Assembly (NCBI GenBank): GCA_020720185.1
Contig: DYPB01000003.1
Location: forward strand, 1-45,258
Reading direction: 5' to 3'
Length of the DNA stretch: 45,258 nt
Source of the DNA: Flavobacterium psychrophilum
GTDB taxonomy: Bacteria; Bacteroidota; Bacteroidia; Flavobacteriales; Flavobacteriaceae
Position numbers and translations under genes: made by a program
Shown here: positions 1 to 9,388 of the stretch, one piece after another
How the letters are laid out: every line of letters begins with the position of its first letter
Position numbering within the stretch: the stretch's first letter is position 1
Notes under the pieces: generated by a model
Seen by the model: the letters and a program-made list of their open reading frames with translations, nothing else
Database searches by the model: none
Told to the model about the DNA's origin: nothing

Positions 1-48
1 TATTGCATTTTGAGTTTTCATAACGAAGTCTAATGCGTAATTTGGGTT
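1..48. repeat. Terminal arm of multicopy inverted repeat (repeat A), left window edge
   Basis: These 48 bases are the reverse complement of the last 51 bases of the window (minus three bases cut by the edge), and they also match the left arm of the 176 bp element at 26617-26792. The outer tip is GGGTT at 44-48. Three copies of the same 48-51 bp arm in 45 kb, two of them at the window edges, suggest the end of an insertion sequence or MITE family at which the assembly broke. No transposase for it is inside the window, so the family cannot be named. Confidence 0.8.
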
Positions 49-72
49 TAACGAATATTTTATTTAGATTTG
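41..72 (+). promoter_or_regulatory. Promoter of the susC-like gene, with -33 box inside repeat A
   Basis: TTTG at 41-44, a 20 nt spacer, and TAGATTTG at 65-72 match the Bacteroidota consensus TTTG-N19-21-TAnnTTTG. The -33 box is part of the tip of repeat A, which ends at 48, while the -7 box lies outside it. Transcription would begin near position 79, about 23 nt ahead of the chosen start codon. This supports the start at 102 over the in-frame ATG at 33. Confidence 0.6.
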
Positions 73-101
73 CAAGATTAATTAACCATAATTTAACAAA
101 T

Positions 102-3100
102 ATGAAGAATAAATTTTTACTATTTTTATCTTTTATCCTTTACGGATATTCTATTTCTTACTCGCAGTCTATAACTGTAAAAGGTAAGATTACAGATAAT
201 AACGGGCAGTCGTTATTTGGCGTAAACATCAAAAATAAACAGTCCAACAAAGGGGTCTCCTCTGATGCAGGAGGGGTTTATAATATTGATGCAAAAAAAG
301 GAGATGTTTTAGTTTTCTCGTACATTGGATTTGCCACACAAGAGCAAAATGTTTCTGGTAGTACGATGAACATTCTATTAAAAGAAAGCGAAGGAAAAAA
401 ACTAGACGAAGTTGTTGTAACTGCGTTTGGTGTTTCTAAGAAATCTAAAACTTTGGCTTATTCCTCACAACAAATTAAAACCAAAGATTTAAAAACCACA
501 GGGCAAACAAACATCTTAGAAGCAATTCAAGGACAAGTTTCTGGAGTCAATATTTCCAGAGCCTCTGGTGGTGCTGGTGGAGGTATTGACATATTAATTA
601 GAGGCGTAACTTCCTTAAATCCATCTGCAAACAACCAACCTCTTATAATATTAGACGGAAATCCATTGAACAACGATACTTTTGTTGGAAATGTATTGCC
701 GAGCACTGGTTCTAACTCACCAAGTAGTGCAGAACAAGCTTCTTTTTCTAGCAGACTAGGCGATATTAATCAAGATGATATTGAGTCAATTAATATCTTA
801 AAAGGTTCTGGAGCCACAGCATTATACGGAATTAAAGGAGCAAATGGAGTAATTATTATTACTACCAAAAAAGGAAAAGCTGGAAAAATGAAAATTAGCC
901 TTTCTTCAAGTGTTACTTTTAGCGATGTAAACAAATTTCCAGAACTTCAATCTCGCTGGAGAGAAGGAACAACCGCATCGAGTGGTGCTTTTCCTAGAGT
1001 ATTAACACCAAGAGTTTTAAGCACTAATGCAAATACAGCTTCTGGAATTAGTTTCTACCCAAGTTATTCTTCAGGCTTTCAGTCATTTGGACCTGCTTAT
1101 TCAGCTTCAGATGACGCATCTATTCATTTTAGAAATTTTTATAAAGATTTTTTTAAAACAGGAAGCATTTTTCAAAATAACCTAACTTTGAGTGGTTCTA
1201 AAGATAAAATTAGTTACTATCTTTCTGCATCTACTAGTAATGAAGCAGGTATAGTTCCTAATACCGATTTTAACAGAAAAACGCTTAAAGTTTCTGGTAA
1301 TTACGATGTTACAGATAATTTCAGTTTTGGCACTTCTGTAATCTATACTAATTCTGGTGGAAAAATGCCAAATAGTGGGGATAAATCGATTATGAGTTCA
1401 CTTTCTTATTGGTCGCCATCAATCGATATAAACGACTATTTAACAGCAAATGGAAAACAAAAAAATTATTCCTCTGGTATAATTGACAACCCAAGATATT
1501 ATGCAGAAACAAGCAACCTATCTAGCAGTGTTGATAGATGGAATGCAAGTATAAATGCTTTGTGGAAATTAAATAGTTGGTTAAAAGTAAATTATACAGC
1601 AAGTATTGATAACTATACCGACTATAGAAATCGTTTTGTTCCAGCAGATTTAGATTTAGGTACTCAAACAAAAGGTTTTATAGTAAATCAAAACATTCGT
1701 TTTAAAGGTTTAAATTCCAACTTATTAGTTACAGCAGAAAAAAGAATTAATGATGATTTTAATAATTCATTAACAATTGGTAATCAAGTAGATGACACAC
1801 AAACAAATTGGGATATGATAAGAGGAGAAGGATTAAACCTATCCAATTTTAATAACATTTCAAATACTACCAATTTATTCCAAGGAAATTCAGAAAGCAA
1901 AAAAAGAATCGTAGGATATTTTGCAGATTATAAATTAGATTTCAAAGATGCCATATTCTTGAGCTTAACAGCTCGTAGCGATAAAGCTTCGTCGCTACCA
2001 AAAGATAACAATACCTTCCAATATTATTCAGCAGGACTTTCTGCACTATTTGCAAATTGGTTAGACTCTAACAAAAAAGTGCTTTCGTATGGAAAAGCAA
2101 GAGCATCTATAGCAGGAACAGGTAATGTGCCAGATGCTGGTTCGGTTGGACGCTATTTTTATTCGGATTCTAATCTTCCATTTAATGGAAATGGTGGTTT
2201 TGTATATGGAACAACACTTGGAGACCCAAATTTATTACCAGAGCAAAAAAAATCGTATGAACTTGGGGTAGATTTAGGTTTCTTTAACGACCGTATTTTT
2301 CTAGAATATACTTATTACAAAAATGTAACAAGTAATCAGATTTTGCCTGTTCAAGTATCTGTACCATCTGGAATTAGCAGATTTATTTCTAATGCTGGTG
2401 AAATAGAGAATATAGGACACGAAGTATTATTAAAAGCTGACATTATTAAAAAAGAGAATATCTCTTGGAAATCTACTCTATCTTGGTCTGCCAATAAAGG
2501 CAAAGTAGTTTCTTTACCAAATCAAATAAACAATTTAACATTTATTGATAGTGGACCTGCAGGAGTTGTATCGCAAGTAAGAGTTGGCGATGCACCAGGT
2601 ACATTTTATGGGTATACTTGGAAATATGTAGGTGACAAATTATTATTAGTAAATGGACTGCCAGTTGTAGATGCCTCTAATGTAGATAAACGAAAAATTG
2701 TAGGTAATGCCTTTCCTGATTGGGTTGCTTCTTTAAATAATTTATTTAAATACAAAAATATTTCTCTTGCTTTTCTATTAGAATATAAAAAAGGTGGCGA
2801 AGCTTATGATGCTGGGCAAAGAAACGGTATCCGAAACGGTGTACTTGCTATAACTGATGAAAGAAATATTCAAAAAGTGATAGACGGTGTGATGGAAACA
2901 TCAACAGGATCTGGAGTGTATGTACCAAATACCGTTTCTACTATTATAGATGCAAATTATTATAGAAATTCTAATGCCTATAATACCGCTTCAGAAATAT
3001 TAATTCAAGATGCCTCTTGGGTAAAACTAAGAAATGTTTCTTTATCGTATTCGTTATCAAATAAAGTAGCCGAAAAACTAAAATTAGAGAATTTATCTTT

Positions 3101-3257
3101 TAGTGTAAGTGGTAGCAATTTTTTACTTTGGACTCCGTTTAGAGGTTTTGATCCAGAAGGAAATCAATACAGTGCAGGTAGTAATGCCTACGGATTTACA
3201 GGGCTGAATATCCCATTGACACAAAGTTATTCGTTTGGTATAAATGTTGGATTTTAA
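102..3257 (+). CDS. SusC/RagA-family TonB-linked outer membrane protein
   Basis: A 1051-aa TonB-dependent outer-membrane transporter that would import a ligand captured by the SusD-like partner encoded 12 bp downstream. It has a signal peptide (hydrophobic residues 4-20, ending YSQ), a CarboxypepD_reg-like domain at about 24-100, the linker LDEVVVTAFG typical of SusC, a plug domain at about 115-235 (with the LIRGVTSL and ILKGSGATALYG motifs), a 22-strand-type barrel, and the C-terminal aromatic ending GINVGF. An in-frame ATG at 33 lies upstream of the predicted transcription start, inside repeat A, so the ATG at 102 was chosen. No glycoside hydrolase, sulfatase or sensor gene is adjacent, so the substrate cannot be inferred. 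The family call is secure. Confidence 0.95.
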   Translation: MKNKFLLFLSFILYGYSISYSQSITVKGKITDNNGQSLFGVNIKNKQSNKGVSSDAGGVYNIDAKKGDVLVFSYIGFATQEQNVSGSTMNILLKESEGKKLDEVVVTAFGVSKKSKTLAYSSQQIKTKDLKTTGQTNILEAIQGQVSGVNISRASGGAGGGIDILIRGVTSLNPSANNQPLIILDGNPLNNDTFVGNVLPSTGSNSPSSAEQASFSSRLGDINQDDIESINILKGSGATALYGIKGANGVIIITTKKGKAGKMKISLSSSVTFSDVNKFPELQSRWREGTTASSGAFPRVLTPRVLSTNANTASGISFYPSYSSGFQSFGPAYSASDDASIHFRNFYKDFFKTGSIFQNNLTLSGSKDKISYYLSASTSNEAGIVPNTDFNRKTLKVSGNYDVTDNFSFGTSVIYTNSGGKMPNSGDKSIMSSLSYWSPSIDINDYLTANGKQKNYSSGIIDNPRYYAETSNLSSSVDRWNASINALWKLNSWLKVNYTASIDNYTDYRNRFVPADLDLGTQTKGFIVNQNIRFKGLNSNLLVTAEKRINDDFNNSLTIGNQVDDTQTNWDMIRGEGLNLSNFNNISNTTNLFQGNSESKKRIVGYFADYKLDFKDAIFLSLTARSDKASSLPKDNNTFQYYSAGLSALFANWLDSNKKVLSYGKARASIAGTGNVPDAGSVGRYFYSDSNLPFNGNGGFVYGTTLGDPNLLPEQKKSYELGVDLGFFNDRIFLEYTYYKNVTSNQILPVQVSVPSGISRFISNAGEIENIGHEVLLKADIIKKENISWKSTLSWSANKGKVVSLPNQINNLTFIDSGPAGVVSQVRVGDAPGTFYGYTWKYVGDKLLLVNGLPVVDASNVDKRKIVGNAFPDWVASLNNLFKYKNISLAFLLEYKKGGEAYDAGQRNGIRNGVLAITDERNIQKVIDGVMETSTGSGVYVPNTVSTIIDANYYRNSNAYNTASEILIQDASWVKLRNVSLSYSLSNKVAEKLKLENLSFSVSGSNFLLWTPFRGFDPEGNQYSAGSNAYGFTGLNIPLTQSYSFGINVGF

Positions 3258-3269
3258 TAAAATAAACTT

Positions 3270-4811
3270 ATGAAAAATATAAATAAAATATTAGTAATTA
3301 TTGTTTTGACTATCACTACTTTTGGTTGTAGTGATGATTATTTTGATGTTGATAAACCCTCGCAAGCACAAAATTTTGAAAATTTAGCTTTAAAAGATAT
3401 GCTTACACCATCAATCTATTATACCTTTAGAGCCCAGTCTTCTGCAGCAACTTCAATAGGTATGTTTTCGCAACATATTGGTTCTGCATTTACTTCTTTA
3501 GGACCTGATAATCATTTAGAAACTACAAATGAAGGCGTTTGGAATGATTTGTACTTGCGTTCTATGCTAAATGTAAAACAGTTAGAGAAGAAAGCAATTC
3601 TATTAAATGCAACACATTACAAAGGTATTTCACATGTATTGCTTGCAATCAATTTAGGATTAGCAACAGATAGTTGGGGGAATATTCCTTATAGTGAAGC
3701 TTTTATGGGATCAGAAAATTTAACTCCAAAATACGATTCGCAACAAGCTATTTATGCAGAAATAAATAATTTGCTTACCCTTGCAATCTCCGAATTAGCC
3801 GCAACAGATTCTTCAGTATTTCAACCAGGTTCAGACGATTTGGTATATAATGGAAGTTTAACAAAATGGATTAAAGCAGCATATTCTTTTAGAGCACGCT
3901 ATGCAATGCACTTATCTGAAATCCAACCAAATGCAACAACATACAATCAAGTACTAAGCGATGCCGCATTAGGATTTTCTGCTAACACTGATGATTTTCA
4001 ACTTGTGTATAACGACAGAAACCTAAACCCTTGGTATGCATCGCAACTTGGACTAAATACGGGTAACGCAGCATATTTAATTTCAAAACAATTTATAAGT
4101 AATTTGAACGGAGTAAACTTTCCTTATTCAACCATTACTATGGATCCGAGAATGTTAAAAATTATTGATATCAGAAATTATCCAAACCCAACAGCAAGTT
4201 CAACTAATCTTGACCCAAATGTTGTAACTAACTACAAAGGCACAATTAATGGAACTGGGGGTAAATATACTATTGCTCCAAGTGTTGCTGCAAATGCAAA
4301 AATAGGTATTGATTTTGCCTATTCTAGAGCAAACTCACCAGTTGTCATTTCTTCGTATTCAGAACTACAATTTTTAATAGCAGAAGCAGAATTTTTAAAA
4401 AATGGAGGCACAACAGTAAGTGCGGGTACAACTGCATTAGGAAATACGGCATATCTTAACGGGATAGGTGCCAATATGGATAAACTTGGGGTTTCTGGCA
4501 CTGATAAAGTTGCCTATCTTTCAGATACTTCTATCAACCTTGGTATGTCTGGATTGCAACTAAAAAACATTATGAGAGAGAAAAATACCACATTGTTTTT
4601 AACCACAGAATCTTTTAATGATTTAAGAAGATATGATTTTTCAACAACCGTTTTCCCAGGGCTAACACTTCCAATAAATGCACCAGCTATAAATTCAGGT
4701 CAATGGGTAAGAAGATTACAGTATCCTACTTCAGAAGCAAATACAAATCCTGTAAATTACAGCCAAAATAAACAGGCCGTAATTACCAGTAAAGTTTGGT
4801 GGGATTTATAA
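3270..4811 (+). CDS. SusD/RagB-family nutrient-binding outer membrane lipoprotein
   Basis: A 513-aa surface lipoprotein that would form the lid of the SusC pore and bind the ligand. The N-terminus is a lipoprotein signal with the lipobox FGCSDD, giving an acylated Cys at residue 20 followed by acidic residues, as expected for surface export in this phylum. The internal TPR-like helices and the C-terminal ending near VWWDL fit the SusD-like subgroup 2. It starts 12 bp after the susC stop, so the two are one operon. A fragment of repeat B lies just behind the stop (4821-4841). The substrate is unknown. Confidence 0.93.
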   Translation: MKNINKILVIIVLTITTFGCSDDYFDVDKPSQAQNFENLALKDMLTPSIYYTFRAQSSAATSIGMFSQHIGSAFTSLGPDNHLETTNEGVWNDLYLRSMLNVKQLEKKAILLNATHYKGISHVLLAINLGLATDSWGNIPYSEAFMGSENLTPKYDSQQAIYAEINNLLTLAISELAATDSSVFQPGSDDLVYNGSLTKWIKAAYSFRARYAMHLSEIQPNATTYNQVLSDAALGFSANTDDFQLVYNDRNLNPWYASQLGLNTGNAAYLISKQFISNLNGVNFPYSTITMDPRMLKIIDIRNYPNPTASSTNLDPNVVTNYKGTINGTGGKYTIAPSVAANAKIGIDFAYSRANSPVVISSYSELQFLIAEAEFLKNGGTTVSAGTTALGNTAYLNGIGANMDKLGVSGTDKVAYLSDTSINLGMSGLQLKNIMREKNTTLFLTTESFNDLRRYDFSTTVFPGLTLPINAPAINSGQWVRRLQYPTSEANTNPVNYSQNKQAVITSKVWWDL

Positions 4812-4820
4812 AAAACAAAG

Positions 4821-4841
4821 CTAATTTATAGAACCCACTTA
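4821..4841. repeat. Solo copy of repeat B (about 22 bp IS/MITE end)
   Basis: The reverse complement reads TAAGTGGGTTCTATAAATTAG. It is identical to the copy at 33998-34019 except for one missing G, and closely related to both terminal arms of the element at 31972-32162. No second arm was found nearby, so this is a solo end or relic. Confidence 0.55.
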
Positions 4842-4899
4842 TAATAAAAGTATATTTTAAAAAATGATTTCTATCAGTTTTTAACTAAAAAGTCAGCGG

Positions 4900-4907
4900 T
4901 ACATTTG
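4900..4907 (+). promoter_or_regulatory. -7 promoter box for the barrel protein gene
   Basis: TACATTTG fits TAnnTTTG and lies 40 bp before the start codon at 4948. No clear TTTG -33 box is visible at the ideal distance. Confidence 0.45.
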
Positions 4908-4947
4908 CATTATAATTTTAAACAAAGTTAAATTTAAATCAAAAAAA

Positions 4948-5550
4948 ATGAAAAAAATTTTATTAGTAGCAGGAACCGTATTATTAAGTATGACTGCTAA
5001 TGCACAGGACAAAGGATTAGAAGGAACATGGTGGGTTGCTGGACAGGTATCATTCAGTTCAACAAAAACTGGAAATGTTGAAACAAATTCAAATATGTTT
5101 TTACCAATCGTTGGTACATTCATCTCTCCATCGGTAACTGTTGGTTTAGGGGTTGGTACTGCTGGTGCAAAATCTGTTAATGGTGCAGGTACAACTACAT
5201 CAGATTCTAATACATTTGTAATCAAACCATTGGTTAGAAAATATTGGAATGTAAAAGGTGGTTTGTTTTTTTATGGTCAAGCTGCATTGCCAGTTCAAAT
5301 AGGTAAAGAATCAGTTTCTGAAGCAAAATACTCTTCAGTTGCATTAGAAGTTTCTCCAGGTTTTGATTATATTGTTAATTCTTGGTTAACTGTTGAAACA
5401 TCATTTACAATATTTAATGTTGGTTCTGAAACTTCTACTCCAAAAACAGGAGATAAAACAACAACTTTCCGTTTCAATGCTAATCCAATGAATTCTGTTG
5501 GAGATAGAGAAATTGGAAAATTACAAATAGGAGTTAAATTTTTATTCTAA
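4948..5550 (+). CDS. Small outer-membrane beta-barrel protein
   Basis: A 200-aa secreted protein. It has a clear signal peptide (MKKILLVAGTVLLSMTANAQ, cleavage expected before DKG), alternating hydrophobic and polar strands rich in Gly, Thr and Ser, and the typical barrel ending KLQIGVKFLF with a terminal Phe. This pattern fits the porin-family or outer-membrane beta-barrel group common in Flavobacteria, likely an eight-strand barrel. The function is unknown. It has its own promoter box and ends at a strong intrinsic terminator, so it is probably a single-gene transcript and not part of the SusCD operon. Confidence 0.75.
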   Translation: MKKILLVAGTVLLSMTANAQDKGLEGTWWVAGQVSFSSTKTGNVETNSNMFLPIVGTFISPSVTVGLGVGTAGAKSVNGAGTTTSDSNTFVIKPLVRKYWNVKGGLFFYGQAALPVQIGKESVSEAKYSSVALEVSPGFDYIVNSWLTVETSFTIFNVGSETSTPKTGDKTTTFRFNANPMNSVGDREIGKLQIGVKFLF

Positions 5551-5575
5551 TTTTTGATTAGAAAAATAAAAATTA

Positions 5576-5609
5576 AAAAGCCATTATCGTATGATAATGG
5601 CTTTTTTTT
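5576..5609 (+). terminator. Rho-independent terminator after the barrel gene
   Basis: Stem AGCCATTATC (5579-5588), loop GTAT, perfect complement (5593-5602), followed by a run of T to 5609. Confidence 0.85.
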
Positions 5610-5653
5610 CAGTTATATAATGTAATTTTACATCTTCAATTAAATCAATACTC

Positions 5654-6949
5654 TTGAGAACAAAGATTACTATAAATATTGAAAATATCTATCTTTTTAA
5701 AACACAACTTTTAAATTGGGGAGAAGCATTTAGAGAAATGATTTTTCTTGACAGTAATTCAAATTATAATCAGAATCATAAATATTCAAATTATGATTGT
5801 GTGCTTGCAGCTGATGCTTTTACCTCAATACAAACAGATTACGAGAACAGTTTTGAGAATTTGAAACAATATCAACAAACCACAAATGATTGGGTTTTTG
5901 GATATTTTTCTTATGATTTAAAAAACGATACCGAACAATTAGAGTCCAATAATTTTGATGGTTTAGATTTTCCAGATTTGTATTTTTTTCAGCCCAAAAA
6001 GTTGTTTCTAATAAAAGGAAATGTTTTAGAAATACAATATTTAAAAATGTGTGATGATGAAATTGAAGATGACTTAAAAAAAATTAACTGTCAGTTATCG
6101 ATTATCGATTGTCAATCAGAAAGTATAGAAATTCAACAACGGATTTCTAAAGATAATTATTTGGAAAAAGTAAATCAATTACTTGAAAATATTCAACAAG
6201 GAAATATATATGAAGCTAATTTTTGTATGGAATTTTATGCTGAAAATGCTGTTATAAACCCGTTGAAAAAATACAATAGCCTTAACGAAATTTCAAAAGC
6301 TCCATTTTCTGCTTTTTTTAAGAATCATAAACATTTTTTGATGTGTGCATCTCCTGAAAGATATTTGAAAAAAGAGAACGAGACTATTATTTCGCAACCT
6401 ATCAAAGGAACTTCCAAACGATTTTTAGATTTAACTTTAGACGAAAAATCAAAAATAGACTTAAAAAACGACCCAAAAGAACGGGCAGAAAACATTATGA
6501 TTGTTGATTTGGTTCGAAATGATTTGTCAAGAACCGCTCAAAAAGGCTCGGTTGAAGTTGAGGAATTATGTGAAATTTATTCGTTTGAGCAGGTTCATCA
6601 AATGATTTCGACTATAAAATCAAAATTGAAAGATGAATTTTCTGTAATTGATGTGCTAAAAACCACCTTTCCGATGGGTAGTATGACAGGTGCTCCAAAA
6701 ATTTCGGCAATGAAAATAATTGAAGAATTAGAGGAAACCAAACGAGGATTATATAGCGGTTCAGTTGGTTATTTTACACCCGAAAACGATTTTGATTTTA
6801 ATGTAGTTATCAGAAGTATTTTGTACAATCAGGAGAAAAAATATTTATCATTTTCTGTTGGCAGTGCTATCACTAATTTATCGGTTCCAAAAAATGAATA
6901 CGACGAATGTTCTTTAAAAGCAAAAGCGATGTTTGAAATTTTAGAATAA
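5654..6949 (+). CDS. pabB: Aminodeoxychorismate synthase component I
   Basis: A 431-aa chorismate-binding enzyme that aminates chorismate to 4-amino-4-deoxychorismate for p-aminobenzoate and folate synthesis. The motif PIKGTSKR has the Lys of PabB where anthranilate synthase TrpE has Ala, and that is why pabB is called. Other family signatures are ENIMIVDLVRNDLSR, FPMGSMTGAPK, GLYSGSVGY and VGSAIT. The start is a TTG at 5654; no better ATG lies upstream after the terminator. The glutamine amidotransferase partner PabA is not in the window. tilS follows 17 bp later, probably in the same transcript. The folate enzyme FolD is encoded at 34.2 kb, but it is not linked. Confidence 0.9.
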   Translation: MRTKITINIENIYLFKTQLLNWGEAFREMIFLDSNSNYNQNHKYSNYDCVLAADAFTSIQTDYENSFENLKQYQQTTNDWVFGYFSYDLKNDTEQLESNNFDGLDFPDLYFFQPKKLFLIKGNVLEIQYLKMCDDEIEDDLKKINCQLSIIDCQSESIEIQQRISKDNYLEKVNQLLENIQQGNIYEANFCMEFYAENAVINPLKKYNSLNEISKAPFSAFFKNHKHFLMCASPERYLKKENETIISQPIKGTSKRFLDLTLDEKSKIDLKNDPKERAENIMIVDLVRNDLSRTAQKGSVEVEELCEIYSFEQVHQMISTIKSKLKDEFSVIDVLKTTFPMGSMTGAPKISAMKIIEELEETKRGLYSGSVGYFTPENDFDFNVVIRSILYNQEKKYLSFSVGSAITNLSVPKNEYDECSLKAKAMFEILE

Positions 6950-6966
6950 AAGAATATCTTTGAAAA

Positions 6967-8280
6967 ATGATAGAAAAATTACAAAATCATATTATCCAAA
7001 ATTTTCCGTTTTTAATAAATAAAAAATTATTAATTGCAGTGAGTGGAGGCTTGGACAGTATGGTTTTATTACATTTATTTAATCAATTAAAGTTTAAAAT
7101 TGCAGTTGCACATTGTAATTTTATGCTTCGAGAGAATGAAAGCGATGAGGACGAGCAGTTTATTGAAAATTATAGTTACCAACAAGGTATTTCTTTTTTT
7201 AAAACTAAATTTTGCACTAAAAATTTTGCTAAAAAAAATAAAATTTCTATTCAAATAGCCGCTCGAAAATTGCGTTACGATTGGTTTTATGAACTTTTAG
7301 GAAATCTAAAATACGATTATATTTTGACGGCCCATCATGCCGATGATAGTTTAGAATCGTTTATAATAAACCTTTCGAGAGGTACAGGAATTGATGGATT
7401 GATAGGGATTCCTGAAAAAAATAATCAAATAATTCGACCATTATTAATTTTTTCTCGAGATGAAATTAATAAATATGCTGATGAAAACAAACTAAAATGG
7501 AGGGAGGATTCTAGTAATTCATCGGATAAATATTTACGAAATAAAATTCGACATCATTTAATTCCTGTTTTAAAAGATATAAATCCTAATTTTTTAAATT
7601 CGTTTTTAAAAACACAAAACTACTTACAAGAGACAAAAAGAATGGTTGATAATTCGGTAGAATTAATTTATCAAGAAGTTGCAAAAACTATCGGAAATGA
7701 AATTTATTTTGATATCAATAAAATAAAAAAACTCTCAAATTACGAGAATTATTTATACCTTTTTTTAAATAAATATGGATTTTCGGCTTGGAACGATATT
7801 AAACAATTAATTGATTGTCAATCGGGTAAAAAGATTTTTTCTGATAAATATTTATTGTTGAAAGTTAGGGGTTTTTTAATTTTAAGTCCTATTAATTTTG
7901 AAAAAGACAATAACGAATATCTTATTCCAGACAATAAAACTATTCTCGATTTTCCTTTGAAAATTGCTGTTTTTAAAGTAGATGAAATTGATGATTTATC
8001 AAAACAATCCATTTATGTTGATAATGATAAACTAAAATTTCCAATAATTTTAAAACACTATAATGAAGGTGATGTTTTTCAACCATTTGGGATGAATGGA
8101 AAATCTAAAAAAGTTAGTAAGTTTTTAAAAGATGAAAAAATATCATCAATAGAAAAACAAAGAATATGGACATTAAGTTCTGACAATCAAATAGTTTGGA
8201 TAGTTGGATTAAGGCAAGATGAGAGATTTAAAATTGATAATTTAACAAAAAATATATTAAAAATTACAGTTACAAGTTAA
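6967..8280 (+). CDS. tilS: tRNA(Ile)-lysidine synthase
   Basis: A 437-aa enzyme that attaches lysine to C34 of the tRNA-Ile CAU anticodon using ATP, so that the tRNA reads AUA. The N-terminal PP-loop ATPase signature is AVSGGLDSMVLLHL (residues 24-37), followed by the AHHADDSLESF and RKLRYDWF motifs. The C-terminal TilS domain contains KHYNEGDVFQPFGMNGKSKKVSKFLKDEKI, quoted only as motif positions around residues 361-390. It is probably cotranscribed with pabB. Its last 11 bp overlap the end of the convergent gene on the other strand. Confidence 0.93.
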   Translation: MIEKLQNHIIQNFPFLINKKLLIAVSGGLDSMVLLHLFNQLKFKIAVAHCNFMLRENESDEDEQFIENYSYQQGISFFKTKFCTKNFAKKNKISIQIAARKLRYDWFYELLGNLKYDYILTAHHADDSLESFIINLSRGTGIDGLIGIPEKNNQIIRPLLIFSRDEINKYADENKLKWREDSSNSSDKYLRNKIRHHLIPVLKDINPNFLNSFLKTQNYLQETKRMVDNSVELIYQEVAKTIGNEIYFDINKIKKLSNYENYLYLFLNKYGFSAWNDIKQLIDCQSGKKIFSDKYLLLKVRGFLILSPINFEKDNNEYLIPDNKTILDFPLKIAVFKVDEIDDLSKQSIYVDNDKLKFPIILKHYNEGDVFQPFGMNGKSKKVSKFLKDEKISSIEKQRIWTLSSDNQIVWIVGLRQDERFKIDNLTKNILKITVTS

Positions 8281-9388
8281 TTCTAAAAGTTTTTCGCCGA
8301 CAATGAATAATTGGGTCAAAATTTTTCCAAAGTAATTGAATGGCAATATTATCAGCTAATTCTGGAGTTCTAATGCAATTTTGTATTCCTTTCTCTGTAA
8401 ATGTTTTGTGCATTTCTTTAAAAAGAATGGCATGAACACCTTTATTTTGATAATCAGGATTAACCCCAATTAGATAAAAAACAACATCCTTGCAATTATT
8501 TCGAGCCTTTAATAAATGTAAAAAACCAAAAGGAAATAATTTGCCTTTTGCCTTTTGCAAAGCTTCTGAAAAACTAGGCATAACTATTGCAAATGCTACT
8601 AATTTATTGTTTTTATCAATTACAAATTTAATATATTCGGGATTTATAAAACTAATATATTTTTTTTTAAAATAAGTTTTTTGAACATCGGTAATGGCAA
8701 CAAACGATGATAATTTTGAATAACTTTCGTTAAATAAATCAAACATTTCATCAACATATGGCATAACATCTTTAGTTGTTTTGAAATTTATAGGTTTTAA
8801 TTCATATCTTTTTTTTATTAGCTCTTGTGCTTTGTCAAAAAACTCAAGTTTAACATTTTTGAATGGAAATTTACTTTCGCAATATTCTTTTTCGACAATA
8901 AATCCAAGCTGTTCAAAATGAGTTACATAATAAGGATAATTATACCAAGTTATCATCGTGCCAAGTTGATCAAAACCATAAGTTAGCACCCCAACTTTAT
9001 CAAGATTAGAAAACCCCATAGGTCCTTCAATATATTCTAAATGGTTGTTATTGCCTAATTCATAAACCTTTTCAAGCAATTTTTTAGTTACTTCAATATC
9101 ATCAATTACATCAAACCAACCAAAACGGACTTTCTTTTTTTGTTGCTGTTTTACTTCATCCCAATTAATTATTGCAGCAATTCTACCAACGATTTTATCA
9201 TCTTTATATGCTAAATAAAAATGAGCCTCGGCAGCTTGAAAAGCTGGATTTTTTGTTTTATCAAATGATTCTAATTCGTCAGCAATTATTGGTGGTACCC
9301 AGTATTTATTATCTTTATATAAATCAAATGGAAATTTTACAAATGCTGTCATTTCCTTTTTTGAAATAGCTTGTTTTATAGAAATCAT
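8270..9388 (-). CDS. GNAT-like acyltransferase family protein (function unknown)
   Basis: A 372-aa cytoplasmic protein, conserved in Bacteroidota. Residues around 60-75 (FYLAYKDDKIVGRIAAIIN) look like strands 2-4 of a GNAT fold. Residues around 300-345 (YLIGVNPDYQNKGVHAILFKEM) resemble the acetyl-CoA-binding motif A, Q/RxxGxG/A, in relaxed form. The length suggests a duplicated or extended GNAT. The substrate is unknown. Its ATG overlaps the stop of the upstream gene (TAATG at 9388), so the two are translationally coupled. It is convergent with tilS and overlaps it by 11 bp. Confidence 0.7.
   Translation of the reverse strand: MISIKQAISKKEMTAFVKFPFDLYKDNKYWVPPIIADELESFDKTKNPAFQAAEAHFYLAYKDDKIVGRIAAIINWDEVKQQQKKKVRFGWFDVIDDIEVTKKLLEKVYELGNNNHLEYIEGPMGFSNLDKVGVLTYGFDQLGTMITWYNYPYYVTHFEQLGFIVEKEYCESKFPFKNVKLEFFDKAQELIKKRYELKPINFKTTKDVMPYVDEMFDLFNESYSKLSSFVAITDVQKTYFKKKYISFINPEYIKFVIDKNNKLVAFAIVMPSFSEALQKAKGKLFPFGFLHLLKARNNCKDVVFYLIGVNPDYQNKGVHAILFKEMHKTFTEKGIQNCIRTPELADNIAIQLLWKNFDPIIHCRRKTFRINL

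Noticed and set aside
33..101. Upstream in-frame ATG that would lengthen the SusC protein by 23 residues
   Set aside because: It lies in repeat A and upstream of the predicted transcription start; the signal peptide begins at the ATG at 102.
4893..5225. 110-codon open frame on the minus strand
   Set aside because: It is antisense to the barrel protein gene, which has a clear signal peptide, promoter and terminator.
6955..6962. TATCTTTG just before tilS
   Set aside because: It is a perfect -7 box by sequence, but only 4 bp from the ATG, which would make the mRNA start inside the gene; cotranscription with pabB is more likely.
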